DNA of 64,000 nt from assembly GCF_019991125.1 (NCBI RefSeq), contig NZ_JAGENB010000001.1:1-64000 (forward strand). The letters are read 5' to 3'. Position 1 is the stretch's first letter. The number at the start of each line of letters is the position of its first letter. Made by a program: the position numbers and the translations under genes. Of this stretch, positions 31,024 to 39,737 are shown in pieces. The notes under the pieces are model-generated. The model saw only the letters and a program-made list of their open reading frames with translations. It made no database searches and was not told where the DNA came from. Origin of the DNA: Phyllobacterium calauticae (GTDB taxonomy: Bacteria; Pseudomonadota; Alphaproteobacteria; Rhizobiales; Rhizobiaceae).

Positions 31024-32051
31024 CAACCGCATACGCATGGTACTTCAAAGCTTTGGAACTGGTTGGCGATTGCGGCGAACTATCGCGCGATCAGATGAAG
31101 GTACTCGGTGTTTCCGAGGCAGATCCGGAAGCAGGCTTCTATCGCCGACGTGCCCATAAGGACGGGCCTTGGCAGACCGTCGCCATCTGGTTTGACGCCA
31201 AGGGCAAGCGGTATTGCCTTGTTGATGGCAAGGTCACTGAAGCTGAAAGCGTCTGGACTTTCGCTTGCCGCAACCCGATCAGCGAAGCAACCTACCATGC
31301 AATAAGAGGCGGTCAGGAGTGGCCAGGCGAACCCGCTCCAGCCGCAGCACTGTCCAATCTTCCCGCCGATCCTTTCGAGGCATTGAAGGCTGAGTTCGAA
31401 AGCGACAAGGAAATCGCCGAGGCGTTTCTGAAAACGCCCATTACGACCAAAGAGCAGGCCGACAAGGCCGCGGCGTGGACAAAGCGCCTTTCGGCTATCG
31501 CAACCAAGGCAGTCAGCCTGCACAAGGTCGAGAAGCAGCCCAGCCTCGACGAAGGACGTAAGGTTGACGAGAAATGGCGCGACCTCAAGGAAGAGCCGAA
31601 GGAACTGTCCACGAAGGTCAAGCGCCACATGGACGCGTACTTGCTTGAAGAGCAACGCAAAGAGCGCGAGCGGCAGGCAGTGGCCCAACGAGAAGCGGAC
31701 CGCATTCGGCGCGAGGCTGAGGAAGCTGCGCGTAAGGCTCAAGACGTTTCGACCAATCCGAATGACCCAGTGGACTTGGCAGCAAAGGCGAATGCCGAAC
31801 AATTGGCCAAGGATGCCGCTGAGGCAGAGCGCGAGGCGCAGGCACGCAATGCCACCGCGGGCCGGACCGGTTCCAAGGTATCACTTCGCACGTTCGTTTC
31901 CGCTCGCATCACGGACTACGAAAAGGCGCTCGTCGCCCTGAAGGATCACCCCGAAATGAAAGCTCTCGTCGAGCAGTTGGCCAACCGAGCGATCCGCTCC
32001 GGTCATGATCTCGCTGGCGTTGAGCGCTTTGAAGAACAGCGGGCGGCTTGA
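31020..32051 (+). CDS. phage early protein with long coiled-coil region
   Basis: 343 aa. The first 95 residues are a compact domain with aromatic residues; residues about 120-200 are helical; residues about 205-285 form a long charged coiled coil (EEQRKERERQAVAQREADR, AAEAEREAQARN). The end (VSARITDYEKALVALKDHPEMK) recalls phage recombination-associated proteins that precede RecT-like genes. I have no firm family. It is coupled to its neighbours. Confidence 0.6.
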   Translation: MTTAYAWYFKALELVGDCGELSRDQMKVLGVSEADPEAGFYRRRAHKDGPWQTVAIWFDAKGKRYCLVDGKVTEAESVWTFACRNPISEATYHAIRGGQEWPGEPAPAAALSNLPADPFEALKAEFESDKEIAEAFLKTPITTKEQADKAAAWTKRLSAIATKAVSLHKVEKQPSLDEGRKVDEKWRDLKEEPKELSTKVKRHMDAYLLEEQRKERERQAVAQREADRIRREAEEAARKAQDVSTNPNDPVDLAAKANAEQLAKDAAEAEREAQARNATAGRTGSKVSLRTFVSARITDYEKALVALKDHPEMKALVEQLANRAIRSGHDLAGVERFEEQRAA

Positions 32052-32053
32052 TC

Positions 32054-32293
32054 ATGGAAGAAGCAGCAAACAAGCGCCTGATCGTGGCCGTCAAATTCGG
32101 TTTCAGCGACAAGACCTATGACTACTTCTCGGACATTCCCGTTGAAGTCGGCCAGACGGTGTACGTCGAGACCAGCCGCGGCGAAGCCAAAGTTCAGATC
32201 ATGGAAATCAAGGATGCGTCGGATCGGGCGGAGAAATCCGTCCTTCGCATCTTCGTCCCCGAAACAGCTGATGCACCGGGAGAAGCCGCATGA
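32054..32293 (+). CDS. small beta-rich early phage protein
   Basis: 79 aa from ATG 32054; a TTG at 32048 overlaps the previous gene. The sequence is strand-rich (KRLIVAVKFGFSDKTYDYF, QTVYVETSRGEAKVQIMEI), suggesting a small barrel. It overlaps the RecT-like gene by four bases and may assist it, but nothing specific is seen. Confidence 0.6.
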   Translation: MEEAANKRLIVAVKFGFSDKTYDYFSDIPVEVGQTVYVETSRGEAKVQIMEIKDASDRAEKSVLRIFVPETADAPGEAA

Positions 32294-33303
32294 ACGCTCC
32301 AGCTCATATCATCGAGGCCCGTCCACCTGCATTGATGGTCGGTGGAAACGTGAATGCCATTGTTCCTCAGTCAATCGAGGAAATCTGGCGCGTTTCCAAG
32401 ATGGTCGTCATGGCCGGTCTTGCGCCCAAAGCACTGGTCGGCCGGAAGACTGGGGACGATGCGGTCAGCGCCGTCGCCATTTCGATCATGGCGGGCGCTG
32501 AACTGGGTATGCCGCCTATGGTCTCCCTGCGAAGCTTCACCGTGATTGGTGGACGGCCGGCGCTTTACGGGGACGGCATTATCAACGTTACCCGCCGATC
32601 CAAAAAGGCAGCGTACATCCGTACCGGATATGATGAAGTGCGTGGCATCGGCTGGTGCGAAGCCAAGCGCGCCGATACCGGCGAAACCAAACGCGAAGAG
32701 TTTTCCATCGAAGATGCCAAACGCGCGGGCCTTTGGGACGAACGTCCTTTTGTCAAAAAGCAGGACTGGACCACCAAGGAATGGTCCGATGTCCCAAATG
32801 AAGCTCCTTGGTTCCGCTATCCGCAGCGTATGCAGAAATGGCGCGCAGCGGGATACTGCCTTCGCGAACTGTTCGCCGACGTGCTTGGCGGCATTACCGA
32901 CGAATACGAGGCGCGTGAGATTGCCGGTGAGATTTACGAGCCAGAGCAGAAAGCGCCACCAACACCACCCTCGCCGCCCTCGCCGCCCTCGCCACCTTCT
33001 GCCTTGCGTGGTGTTGACCCAGTTCCAGGCAACGGCGTCGACGACGCGACCGACGTTGAGACTGAACAACAGTCGATGGACCTGACGCCACCGTCGCCGT
33101 CGAAGCCTGCTGTTAAAACGGCGACTGACAATCCGGCGGCAGTTATCGCCGATGCTGAAACCCGCTTTGCATGCGTTCAGGATGAAGGTGACTGGGAAGA
33201 GCTTCGCTCCGAGTTCGCCCATCTGCAGGAAACTTTCTTCCCGCCAGACTGGGACAAGCTCGTCGACATCATGCAGCAAGCCTATGACCGGGTGGCAGCA
33301 TGA
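32290..33303 (+). CDS. RecT-like single-strand annealing protein
   Basis: 337 aa. Residues about 25-190 follow the RecT pattern: a helical start, MAGLAPKALVGRKTGDDAV, AISIMAGAELGMPPMVSLRS, then NVTRRSKKAAY and the WFRYPQRMQKWRAAGYCLRE segment typical of the family end. A low-complexity linker made of repeated Pro-Pro-Ser follows at about residues 217-230, and a helical C-terminal part at 280-337. RecT-type proteins anneal DNA ends in phage recombination. No RecE/exonuclease gene is seen beside it. Confidence 0.7.
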   Translation: MNAPAHIIEARPPALMVGGNVNAIVPQSIEEIWRVSKMVVMAGLAPKALVGRKTGDDAVSAVAISIMAGAELGMPPMVSLRSFTVIGGRPALYGDGIINVTRRSKKAAYIRTGYDEVRGIGWCEAKRADTGETKREEFSIEDAKRAGLWDERPFVKKQDWTTKEWSDVPNEAPWFRYPQRMQKWRAAGYCLRELFADVLGGITDEYEAREIAGEIYEPEQKAPPTPPSPPSPPSPPSALRGVDPVPGNGVDDATDVETEQQSMDLTPPSPSKPAVKTATDNPAAVIADAETRFACVQDEGDWEELRSEFAHLQETFFPPDWDKLVDIMQQAYDRVAA

Positions 33304-33644
33304 GCCCGCGCTTCACGATCCGAGACGAAACTGTTCACATGGCCTTCGACATGCTGGAAGAGCATGCTCAACCGGCGGCCGCAGCCAAGGCAATGCGTGA
33401 ACGCAGGGAAGATGAAAAGCGAGCAGCGAAGGCACGAGCTTTCCTAAATGCAACCGGTAGTGTTGCCGAGCGCGATGCTCACTCCCTGCTATCGGAAGAT
33501 TTCAAGCTGGCTTGTGAGCGCTTCTATGCCGCTGTCGAGGCAGATGAAGAATACCGGAACCAGCGCGGCAAGTGCGAAGCCATCATTGAGGCCTGGCGCA
33601 CCTGCCAGAGCAATTATCGGGCAATGGGGAAAATCGCGTCATGA
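33300..33644 (+). CDS. phage early protein of unknown function
   Basis: 114 aa, overlapping the RecT-like gene by four bases. It is helical and charged, with AKAMRERREDEKRAAKARAF in the first half. Its place after the annealing protein suggests a part in recombination or replication. No domain is recognised. Confidence 0.6.
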   Translation: MSPRFTIRDETVHMAFDMLEEHAQPAAAAKAMRERREDEKRAAKARAFLNATGSVAERDAHSLLSEDFKLACERFYAAVEADEEYRNQRGKCEAIIEAWRTCQSNYRAMGKIAS

Positions 33645-33808
33645 CCTCCATTCCCCTACACGCACCATATGAAGTCCGCCGGTCAAAGGTCTTGGCTGCC
33701 ATCTATGATCGCACTCATCTTCGACTAAAGCTTGAGGTTGCGCAGATGGAAACCGAGCTCGGCCAGATCGTTGAACGCGCCGTCAAGCGCGCGCAGAGGG
33801 TGAACTGA
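33641..33808 (+). CDS. 55-aa early phage protein
   Basis: A short frame from ATG 33641 to TGA 33806-33808, overlapping the previous stop by four bases and the next start by one. The product is helical (LRLKLEVAQMETELGQIVER) and basic at the end. Tight coupling in the operon is the main evidence. Confidence 0.6.
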   Translation: MTSIPLHAPYEVRRSKVLAAIYDRTHLRLKLEVAQMETELGQIVERAVKRAQRVN

Positions 33809-34107
33809 TGGCTGACCCTTGGAAGGATGAGCAGGATCGCCAATCGCAAGACTTGCTGGAGATCATTCAGCGCGAAATCAACGAGTACGGCAAGAGCCTG
33901 AAGTCAGAAGGCAAAGCGCCGATGCTGAACGCCGTTGCCGGAGCACTCGTAAGTGCAATGGGCGCTGTCCTTGCCAGCGTTGATGACCGTCGCATTCGAA
34001 AGGAATTGCGCCGCGTCATGGATCGCGGGTTGCCGCGAGCGATTGCGGCCCACGAAGGACATGTCGGTTCCGCCGAGATCATTGTTCAGAATCGGAGGTC
34101 GAACTGA
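33808..34107 (+). CDS. small early phage protein
   Basis: 99 aa, started in the stop of the previous small gene. A helical N-terminus with Asp/Gln/Glu, then an Ala-rich segment (LNAVAGALVSAMGAVLASV) that is not polar enough to exclude membrane contact, then a basic part. No family recognised. Confidence 0.6.
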   Translation: MADPWKDEQDRQSQDLLEIIQREINEYGKSLKSEGKAPMLNAVAGALVSAMGAVLASVDDRRIRKELRRVMDRGLPRAIAAHEGHVGSAEIIVQNRRSN

Positions 34108-34502
34108 TGGCCATGCAAATCCGCAAGCATCCGGAGGCATTCTCCATCACAGCCCCGAAGGTCAGCAAGAAGCCCCGGCAGCATGAAGAAGCACATTTGC
34201 GCTTCATCCGCTCCCTGCCCTGCGTAATTACGGGCTCAAGACATGTCGAAGCCGCCCATATCCGTTACGGAAACATGCAGTGGGGAAAGCGCTCGACGGG
34301 AATGGCCGAAAAGCCGGATGACCATTGGGTTGTCCCTCTGTCCCCCGAAATGCACCGCGAGCAGCATGACTTCGGCAACGAAGAGCTTTGGTGGCAGGCA
34401 AAGGGTATCGACCCCATCCTCGTAGCAATGGCTCTATGGCGCGCAACCGGTGACGAACAGGCCGGCGAAAACATCATTCTTCACGCAAGGACACGGCCAT
34501 GA
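34107..34502 (+). CDS. Ref-like / DUF968-type HNH nuclease
   Basis: 131 aa. The segment VEAAHIRYGN near residues 47-56, the basic loop, and WVVPLSPEMHREQHDFGN near residues 74-91 form an HNH-like core as in the RecA-dependent nuclease Ref of phage P1 and DUF968 proteins. One Cys (LPCVITG) remains of the usual Cys pair, so zinc binding is doubtful. Ref cuts at RecA-made D-loops. Its place near the RecT-like gene suits a recombination nuclease. Confidence 0.7.
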   Translation: MAMQIRKHPEAFSITAPKVSKKPRQHEEAHLRFIRSLPCVITGSRHVEAAHIRYGNMQWGKRSTGMAEKPDDHWVVPLSPEMHREQHDFGNEELWWQAKGIDPILVAMALWRATGDEQAGENIILHARTRP

Positions 34503-34735
34503 CTGATACAGCCCTCAAGCCATGCCCGTTTTGCGGGGGTGAAGGTTACATTCAAAACCATATCGATCTGATGTTCTTTGCATCATGCCGTGATTGTTAT
34601 TGTTGCGTCGGCGAAGGTTATGATCGCGATGCCATGCCGGAGCATTTGTTCAACACCGAAGAGGCTGCACGAGAGGCGTGGAACACCCGAGCCGCCCCTG
34701 CAGCCGGCCCTCTTATAGAGGAGGAGCGGAGATGA
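34499..34735 (+). CDS. Lar-like restriction alleviation protein
   Basis: 78 aa. The start LKPCPFCGGEG and the later pair CRDCYCC give the two Cys knuckles of the Lar family, followed by EEAAREAWNTRA, a common family ending. Lar of the Rac prophage reduces restriction by type I enzymes and increases modification. Here it would protect incoming phage DNA. It overlaps both neighbours by four bases. Confidence 0.8.
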   Translation: MTDTALKPCPFCGGEGYIQNHIDLMFFASCRDCYCCVGEGYDRDAMPEHLFNTEEAAREAWNTRAAPAAGPLIEEERR

Positions 34736-34848
34736 TGAAGCCATACGACAAGTTTTTCGCAGCAATCATCAAATGGCTTCGTGAGCACGGCTACACCGCC
34801 CATACTGACCGTTATGGACATACCGAGTTGCGGAGGAAGCGGAGATGA
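34732..34848 (+). CDS. 38-aa early phage protein
   Basis: Short frame from ATG 34732 (or 34735) with GGAGGAGCGGAG upstream, ending at TGA 34846-34848 in overlap with the next gene. Helical start (FFAAIIKWLREHG), then a basic end. Real on the strength of its ribosome-binding site and coupling. Confidence 0.5.
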   Translation: MMKPYDKFFAAIIKWLREHGYTAHTDRYGHTELRRKRR

Positions 34849-35015
34849 CCGGCAAACCACTCCAAATCACTCAAAGGCAAATTGAGGCGCTTTGCAAAGG
34901 TGCGGCCAAGGCCGGCATGCGACCGGAAATCCGCATCAACAACACTTACATTCGACTGGTCCCCAACGATCACGATTCAAAACCCATTGACGACGATGAG
35001 GATCTAAAGCTTTGA
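34845..35015 (+). CDS. 56-aa early phage protein, possible excisionase-position gene
   Basis: Frame from ATG 34845, with GGAGG upstream, to TGA 35013-35015, which overlaps the possible TTG start of the integrase. Basic first half (QRQIEALCKGAAKAG), acidic end. It lies where an excisionase is often found, directly before the integrase, but no winged-helix signature is visible. Confidence 0.5.
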   Translation: MTGKPLQITQRQIEALCKGAAKAGMRPEIRINNTYIRLVPNDHDSKPIDDDEDLKL

Positions 35016-35023
35016 TCAGGGGT

Positions 35024-36106
35024 ATGCCCAAGGGAAGAGTTTTATACCTCAGTCGGGAGAAAACACGGCACGGTACGTGGGTCTGGTATTTCAGGCGTGG
35101 GAAACAGCGTGTCCGTATCCGTGAGGAATATGGCACTGAGGAGTTTTGGCGCTCGTACAATGCAATCCTTGAGGGGAAGCGATTTGTCCCACAAAAGGAA
35201 CTTACAAGCGGTTCTCTGTCCTGGCTCGTTTCGCGATACAAGGAAAGCGGACACTTCGCGTCTTTGAAGCCGTCTACCCGAAGAATGCGCGATAACATTC
35301 TAAAGGGCGTATGCGGCACATCAGGTGACGTTCAATTCATTCGCATCACAAAAAAACAAATTCAACTCGGGATGGATCGCCGGGCAGCTCATCCACATGC
35401 CGCCAACAATTTCCTGAAGGTCATGTCTGGCCTATTCAAGTGGGCGGTCGCCAATGAAATGCTGCCATCGAACCCGTGCGATGCGGTTGAACGCCGCAAA
35501 GACAAAATTGTCGGCCATCACACATGGAGCCTGGAACAGGTTCAGCAGTACCGAGATTTTCACAAAGTTGGGACAAAGGCGCGTCTAGCAATGGATTTGC
35601 TCTTATTCACAGGCCTACGGCGCTCTGACATTGTCACAATCGGCAAGCAGCATGTCAGGAACGGAACAATCTCGATTCGCACCGAGAAAACCAACGTATG
35701 GGTGCACATCCCTATTTTTCCTGAATTGAAACAATCCATAGAGCAGACGCAAACAGGTGATCTTGCTTTCCTGACCAGCAGTACTGGGAAGCCATTCAGT
35801 TCCCCGGCATCTTTCGGAAACTGGTTTCGCAAGACCTGCAATGAAGCAAACATGCACGAAGATTGCACTGCTCATGGCTTGCGGAAGGCTGGAGCAACGA
35901 TAGCCGCAAACAATGGTGCAAGCCCTCACGAGCTTATGGCTATGTATGGTTGGAAGCGCTTGACCGAGGCCGAAGTCTATACCCGCGATGCAGACAAAGT
36001 CAGGCTTGCGCGGGGTGCTGCTGAACGCATAGCGAACAACTCAACGTCGCACCTTGAACCAGAGGACGTCGCACCTATTAGTAAAATCAATGATTTAGGT
36101 GGGTAA
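35024..36106 (+). CDS. int: phage tyrosine integrase
   Basis: 360 aa from ATG 35024; a TTG at 35012 is an alternative. The N-terminal part holds a basic arm-type and core-binding domain. In the catalytic domain one sees Arg in FTGLRRSDIVTI, the HGLRKAG box, Trp in MYGWKRL (replacing the second His) and the Tyr in EVYTRDADK. These are the R-H-R-W-Y residues of tyrosine recombinases. The gene ends one base before the CCA end of tRNA-Arg(TCT), which marks the attachment site. It is the last gene of the rightward early operon. Confidence 0.9.
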   Translation: MPKGRVLYLSREKTRHGTWVWYFRRGKQRVRIREEYGTEEFWRSYNAILEGKRFVPQKELTSGSLSWLVSRYKESGHFASLKPSTRRMRDNILKGVCGTSGDVQFIRITKKQIQLGMDRRAAHPHAANNFLKVMSGLFKWAVANEMLPSNPCDAVERRKDKIVGHHTWSLEQVQQYRDFHKVGTKARLAMDLLLFTGLRRSDIVTIGKQHVRNGTISIRTEKTNVWVHIPIFPELKQSIEQTQTGDLAFLTSSTGKPFSSPASFGNWFRKTCNEANMHEDCTAHGLRKAGATIAANNGASPHELMAMYGWKRLTEAEVYTRDADKVRLARGAAERIANNSTSHLEPEDVAPISKINDLGG

Positions 36107-36150
36107 GTGGCGATCCCGGCTGGATTCGAACCAGCGACCGTCGGCTTAGA
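36107..36150. other. probable prophage attachment region at the 3' half of tRNA-Arg
   Basis: The integrase ends at 36106 and the tRNA gene begins at 36108. Tyrosine integrases often recombine within the 3' half of tRNA genes and restore the gene. The matching direct repeat at the other prophage end lies outside the window, so the core length is not visible. Confidence 0.65.
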
Positions 36151-36184
36151 AGGCCGGTGCTCTATCCAGCTGAGCTACGGGACC
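36108..36184 (-). tRNA. tRNA-Arg(TCT)
   Basis: 77 bases with encoded CCA; acceptor stem GGTCCCG/CGGGATC (one G:T pair), D stem GCTC/GAGC, anticodon loop CTTCTAA giving anticodon TCT, and T arm GCTGG-TTCGAAT-CCAGC. The pair 27-43 is C:A, a small irregularity. It serves as integration target of the prophage to its left and remains intact. Confidence 0.95.
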
Positions 36185-36255
36185 AGTTTTGCACCGGCGA
36201 ACACAGTATCGCCGGGAAATCCGAACAAACTGCAAACAAGGCCAAACGTCAAAGA

Positions 36256-36561
36256 TCAGTGCGTCCAGGGCTGCTTGCGGTCAAAGCGGAAGTTTTCCGA
36301 ATAGGAGACAACGCGCCGTCTTGTTTCCTTGGGTTCCTGCACCGAATAGGCAATGCCGTTCTTCTGTGCGTAGGCGATTGCCTCTTCCTTCGTTTCGAAG
36401 GACAGGCGGATCTGGCTCTTCATGTCGCGCGATGACGTATAGCCCATCAGCGGCTCAACCTTGCGCGGCTGTTCCGGCTCGAATTCCAGCATCCAGCTTT
36501 CGGTCTTGGCCTTGCCGGACTGCATGGCTGTTTTTGCGGGGCGGTAAATACGTGCTGCCAT
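36256..36561 (-). CDS. ETC complex I subunit, NDUFS4-like
   Basis: 101 aa. ARIYRPAKTAMQSG at the start, then WMLEFEP and MGYTSSRDMKSQIRLSF, are typical of the NDUFS4-like accessory subunit that alphaproteobacteria share with mitochondria. It belongs to NADH:quinone oxidoreductase at the inner membrane. The gene stands alone between two tRNA genes on the minus strand. It is the first protein-coding host gene to the right of the prophage. Confidence 0.9.
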   Translation of the reverse strand: MAARIYRPAKTAMQSGKAKTESWMLEFEPEQPRKVEPLMGYTSSRDMKSQIRLSFETKEEAIAYAQKNGIAYSVQEPKETRRRVVSYSENFRFDRKQPWTH

Positions 36562-36637
36562 TAGAAGAAATCCCTTTGTCTGAAATCCCGATATAGTACA
36601 GGCTTCGGTTCAGTACCAGCAGCATCATCGGTTGAAA

Positions 36638-36714
<77 letters not shown>

Positions 36715-36970
36715 TATCATGTTCAACGTTGGCTTCCCTAGAGTTTTTGATTCCGGAACGCAATAGCGAAATCAAAGAAAAGCCCGCAAACGGAACAAAA
36801 GCTTTGCCACGGCAGGGTATGGAACCGAAAGCCCGGGAAAAGCGCCGGAAATGTTCTGTTGATGTTCCTCCCTGCCCCACAGCCCCATTTGCGAGAGACG
36901 AGCTGAAGCATATGATTCGGTGACAAATGGCGTGATTGCACCGTCGGCGTGGACGGGTGCGGGCCTACAC

Positions 36971-37981
36971 TCAACGTCCGAGCTTTTTCACCAAGGTTGC
37001 TGCTTTGCGAAGGGGCCGAGTGATTGACCATGACGTACTCGATTGGATGGAACTCAAACTGTCTTCAAGGACGGCAACGGTTGCAGCTAACCGCGATATC
37101 ATAGCGGATTGCGCTTCCAGCGCGTTGCGCTCTTTTTCGACCAAAGCGGTTTGAAGGTTGTCCAGTTCGCCTTGCAGCGTTTGTTTTGCCGAGTGCGCCT
37201 GCGCCAAATCCTGTCTGGCCGCCACTTCGAGACGTCTCAGCCTTCTGATCTCTCGTCGCAGCGCAATATTGTCCAATTGCTCCAGTGACGGATATTCATC
37301 GGCTGATTGCGCTGGAACTGATACCGAAGACTGGGACACCATTTCCGACCCGACACGAACTTTTTCCGGCTCAACGATGCTCTCGCTCACCAGCTTCACT
37401 TGGTCGAAATTTACTGATGCTGGCAAACACCCTCGAAGGACTGAAAAGAGATATTCCGGATCTCGGGTAAAGCGAGGAAAAGCCAAAAGATAAATTGGAA
37501 CCCCAGCATTCGTCAGCTTGTCCAAAAGCTGATGGAATCCCACGGCGAGGAGCCGGGCTTGATCCAAAGGATTGAGTGAAAAAACGGTACCTCCAGGTAC
37601 ACTCCCCCATGCGTCCCAGGTTTTACTCTCGTCGGCCATCCATTCTTGGGTACGGTGGAGGTTCTGCAGTTCCAGAATGGTCCTGCTGCTTGCCGCTTCC
37701 ACAAGATTACGAATCGGAATTATGACGCCATCAAGTTTAATGCTTTTGTTTTCAAGCACCTCATCTGCAAATTGGTACAGCCAAGGAGATTTCACAACAT
37801 AAGGCAGGTTCTCACCGTCGTGGAGAATAAGATCTTCCAAGCCCGCATTGGCATCTTCAAACAATACTGTTTGACCATCCGCTTTGGTGATATGAGTTTC
37901 CAGCCCTAGCGCATCAAGATATCTGACGAGAAGGCTTGTCCCAGCACGCCCGGTGCCAGCTACAAGGAGATGATTTTTCAT
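36971..37981 (-). CDS. sulfotransferase-like P-loop protein with C-terminal coiled coil
   Basis: 336 aa. It starts with HLLVAGTGRAGTSLLVRYL, a P-loop of the kind that binds the 5'-phosphosulfate group of PAPS. Residues about 225-310 form a charged coiled coil. The end SSTSWSITRPLRKAATL resembles the short linker often found at the end of glycosyltransferases and related surface-sugar enzymes. I infer a role in modifying a surface polysaccharide. The usual PAPS-binding Ser/Arg of the second motif may lie in GVIIPIRNLVEAASSR. Confidence 0.65.
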   Translation of the reverse strand: MKNHLLVAGTGRAGTSLLVRYLDALGLETHITKADGQTVLFEDANAGLEDLILHDGENLPYVVKSPWLYQFADEVLENKSIKLDGVIIPIRNLVEAASSRTILELQNLHRTQEWMADESKTWDAWGSVPGGTVFSLNPLDQARLLAVGFHQLLDKLTNAGVPIYLLAFPRFTRDPEYLFSVLRGCLPASVNFDQVKLVSESIVEPEKVRVGSEMVSQSSVSVPAQSADEYPSLEQLDNIALRREIRRLRRLEVAARQDLAQAHSAKQTLQGELDNLQTALVEKERNALEAQSAMISRLAATVAVLEDSLSSIQSSTSWSITRPLRKAATLVKKLGR

Positions 37982-38609
37982 TGTTCCCTATGATACCGTT
38001 ACAACAAATCATGGGGACAAAGAGGCCTAGCATGAATCGATCAATCTCCCATAAAACCAGTGGTTTCCGACGTAAGTAAAACTTACGTCAGGGAAAGAAT
38101 TATCTTCATTCATGGATTCCCCCGAATCCCCATCCAGTAAAACTGATATATTAACCGCAATACAAACTGCAATCACAATTTATTGATGATTAAAGCACAG
38201 CCGGAATTCCCGATGTTTGCGCCCGATTGAAGAATTCAGTATTCATTACTCCGCGCTGCTCGTGCTGATGCTGCAATACAGCAATCAACGTTGCCCGTCC
38301 CGACCCCCAATCTCATTTCGCAACTCCCGGAGTGCACCCCGGTTTGGACAAACTCCATCTTGATCACAATGCAGCAAACCAGACGAAGGCCGTCCCGACG
38401 GCTCGGCGACAAATGGCTTGATTGTAACGTCCGACTTTGGAACACTCCCTGCTGCTCGAACACACCAGCCTCCTTTGACGGGCCGATGAGCCACGTTGAA
38501 GATACGTCCTTGATCCGGGTTCAATCCCCCGGGACTGGTTTTGCAGGGAACGCCCGTCGCCGGCCTTATTTCCATGCCGGCGCATATTTCAAACCGTTGG
38601 AGTTTCATC
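37982..38609. other. 628-bp stretch without a convincing gene
   Basis: It holds a perfect inverted repeat at 38069-38089 and an AT-rich part near 38100-38230. A T-arm-like motif at 38515-38532 does not belong to a complete tRNA or tmRNA that I can fold. The short frames on both strands lack ribosome-binding sites or recognisable protein features. Confidence 0.4.
38069..38089. repeat. perfect 9-bp inverted repeat
   Basis: GACGTAAGT-AAA-ACTTACGTC, upstream of the sulfotransferase-like gene on its 5' side (about 90 bases). The size and symmetry suit an operator of a dimeric regulator; it is not followed by a T run. Confidence 0.5.
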
Positions 38610-39005
38610 ATGTCAGCACATATCGAGATCACAGATTCGGCCGCATTCGACCTGGCCCAAAGCATCGCCGATACCCAGAAGGCGAAACTGCGGGAGCAGC
38701 AGATGCACCAGATCAGCGATGACGACATGCAGGTCGGTGAAACCTGGTTTGTCTGGGGCATCTTCAGCGCCATCACCGATGATCGCCCGCGGCAGCAGAA
38801 ACTGCTGGCCGATTATCTCGCCCGGAAAATCCAGCCGCGCGGCGACATTGCCAAAATCGTCAGGGATACGCTTGCGCTCGACAGCGAGGGCAACCAGCTG
38901 TTCAACGCGATTTCCACCGCCGGCCGGCAGGCCTATCACGAAGACGGCGACCACCATCTGAGCAAGATCGCCGCCATCTTTCTCAATGCCATCAAGAACC
39001 ATTGA
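38610..39005 (+). CDS. conserved hypothetical protein
   Basis: 131 aa from ATG 38610, preceded by GGAG. It is helical and acidic, with FDLAQSIADTQKAKLREQQM, then DDDMQVGETWFVWG and FSAITDDRPRQQKLLADYLA. I do not recognise a domain. It is convergent with hdaA, 45 bases away. Cytoplasmic by sequence. Confidence 0.6.
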   Translation: MSAHIEITDSAAFDLAQSIADTQKAKLREQQMHQISDDDMQVGETWFVWGIFSAITDDRPRQQKLLADYLARKIQPRGDIAKIVRDTLALDSEGNQLFNAISTAGRQAYHEDGDHHLSKIAAIFLNAIKNH

Positions 39006-39050
39006 TGCTCTTCGCGTCAAAGCAGTTCAGACAAAGGAAGCACGGACGCT

Positions 39051-39737
39051 CTAAAGATCGAAGGTCGCCTGCCCCTCATCGAGGGCCGTGACGACGCTGG
39101 CGGCCAGCGCGCGGGTGATTTTCGATTTCTTCTCCAGTGCCGCGCGGTCAAGACGCTCGACAACGCGGCTGGCGGTGGACAGCGACCGCTCGATATGGCT
39201 GACCAGAAAGCTGATCACATTGGGATCGACAGCGATCTGCCGGTCGGCAAAGAGCTTGTACATCACCCCGGACAGGAGCATGTCATCCGGCTCGCCGATC
39301 TCGACCGTCGTTGCCGCCTTCAGGCGTGAGGCAAGGTCAGGCAGCTGCACCGGCCAGGTGCCCGGCCAGCGGCGCGACGTCATCAGCAGGCTCGATCCGC
39401 TCTGGCGCACGCTGTTGATCAGATGGAAAAGCCCGGCTTCATCGATCGGACCATCGCCGATGGCATCGATCAGGAATGGACCGGTCCTGCCCGAGGCATC
39501 GCCGATATGCGCGGCATCGATGACGCTTGCCTCCGATTCGGCCTTCCAGACCGCCGCCAGATGCGTCTTGCCCGACCCGGTCGGCCCGGCCAGAATGACG
39601 ACGGGAGAAATCCAGCCCGGCCAGCGGTCGACAATGTCCACCGCCGCCATGTTGGAGGCGGTGACAATCAGGTCGTCGCGCGAATATCCCGGCTCATGGC
39701 CAAGATCGAGCGGCAGTTGTCGCGGTGCATCGGTCAT
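39051..39737 (-). CDS. hdaA: DnaA regulatory inactivator HdaA
   Basis: 228 aa. It opens with QLPLDL near residues 7-12, the clamp-binding motif by which Hda proteins dock to the DNA polymerase III sliding clamp. A Walker A motif GPTGSGKT lies near residues 51-58, and the rest has the DnaA-type AAA+ order (LFHLINSVRQSG, TSRRWPGTW, DLASRLKAAT). Like E. coli Hda it should stimulate hydrolysis of ATP by DnaA after replication starts. The AI-2E family permease gene lies 33 bases upstream, as in relatives. Confidence 0.85.
   Translation of the reverse strand: MTDAPRQLPLDLGHEPGYSRDDLIVTASNMAAVDIVDRWPGWISPVVILAGPTGSGKTHLAAVWKAESEASVIDAAHIGDASGRTGPFLIDAIGDGPIDEAGLFHLINSVRQSGSSLLMTSRRWPGTWPVQLPDLASRLKAATTVEIGEPDDMLLSGVMYKLFADRQIAVDPNVISFLVSHIERSLSTASRVVERLDRAALEKKSKITRALAASVVTALDEGQATFDL

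Noticed and set aside
38515-38532. tRNA-like T arm (CCGGG-TTCAATC-CCCGG), considered as tmRNA or tRNA remnant
   Set aside because: No CCA end, no matching acceptor strand and no tag-like reading frame nearby; probably chance.
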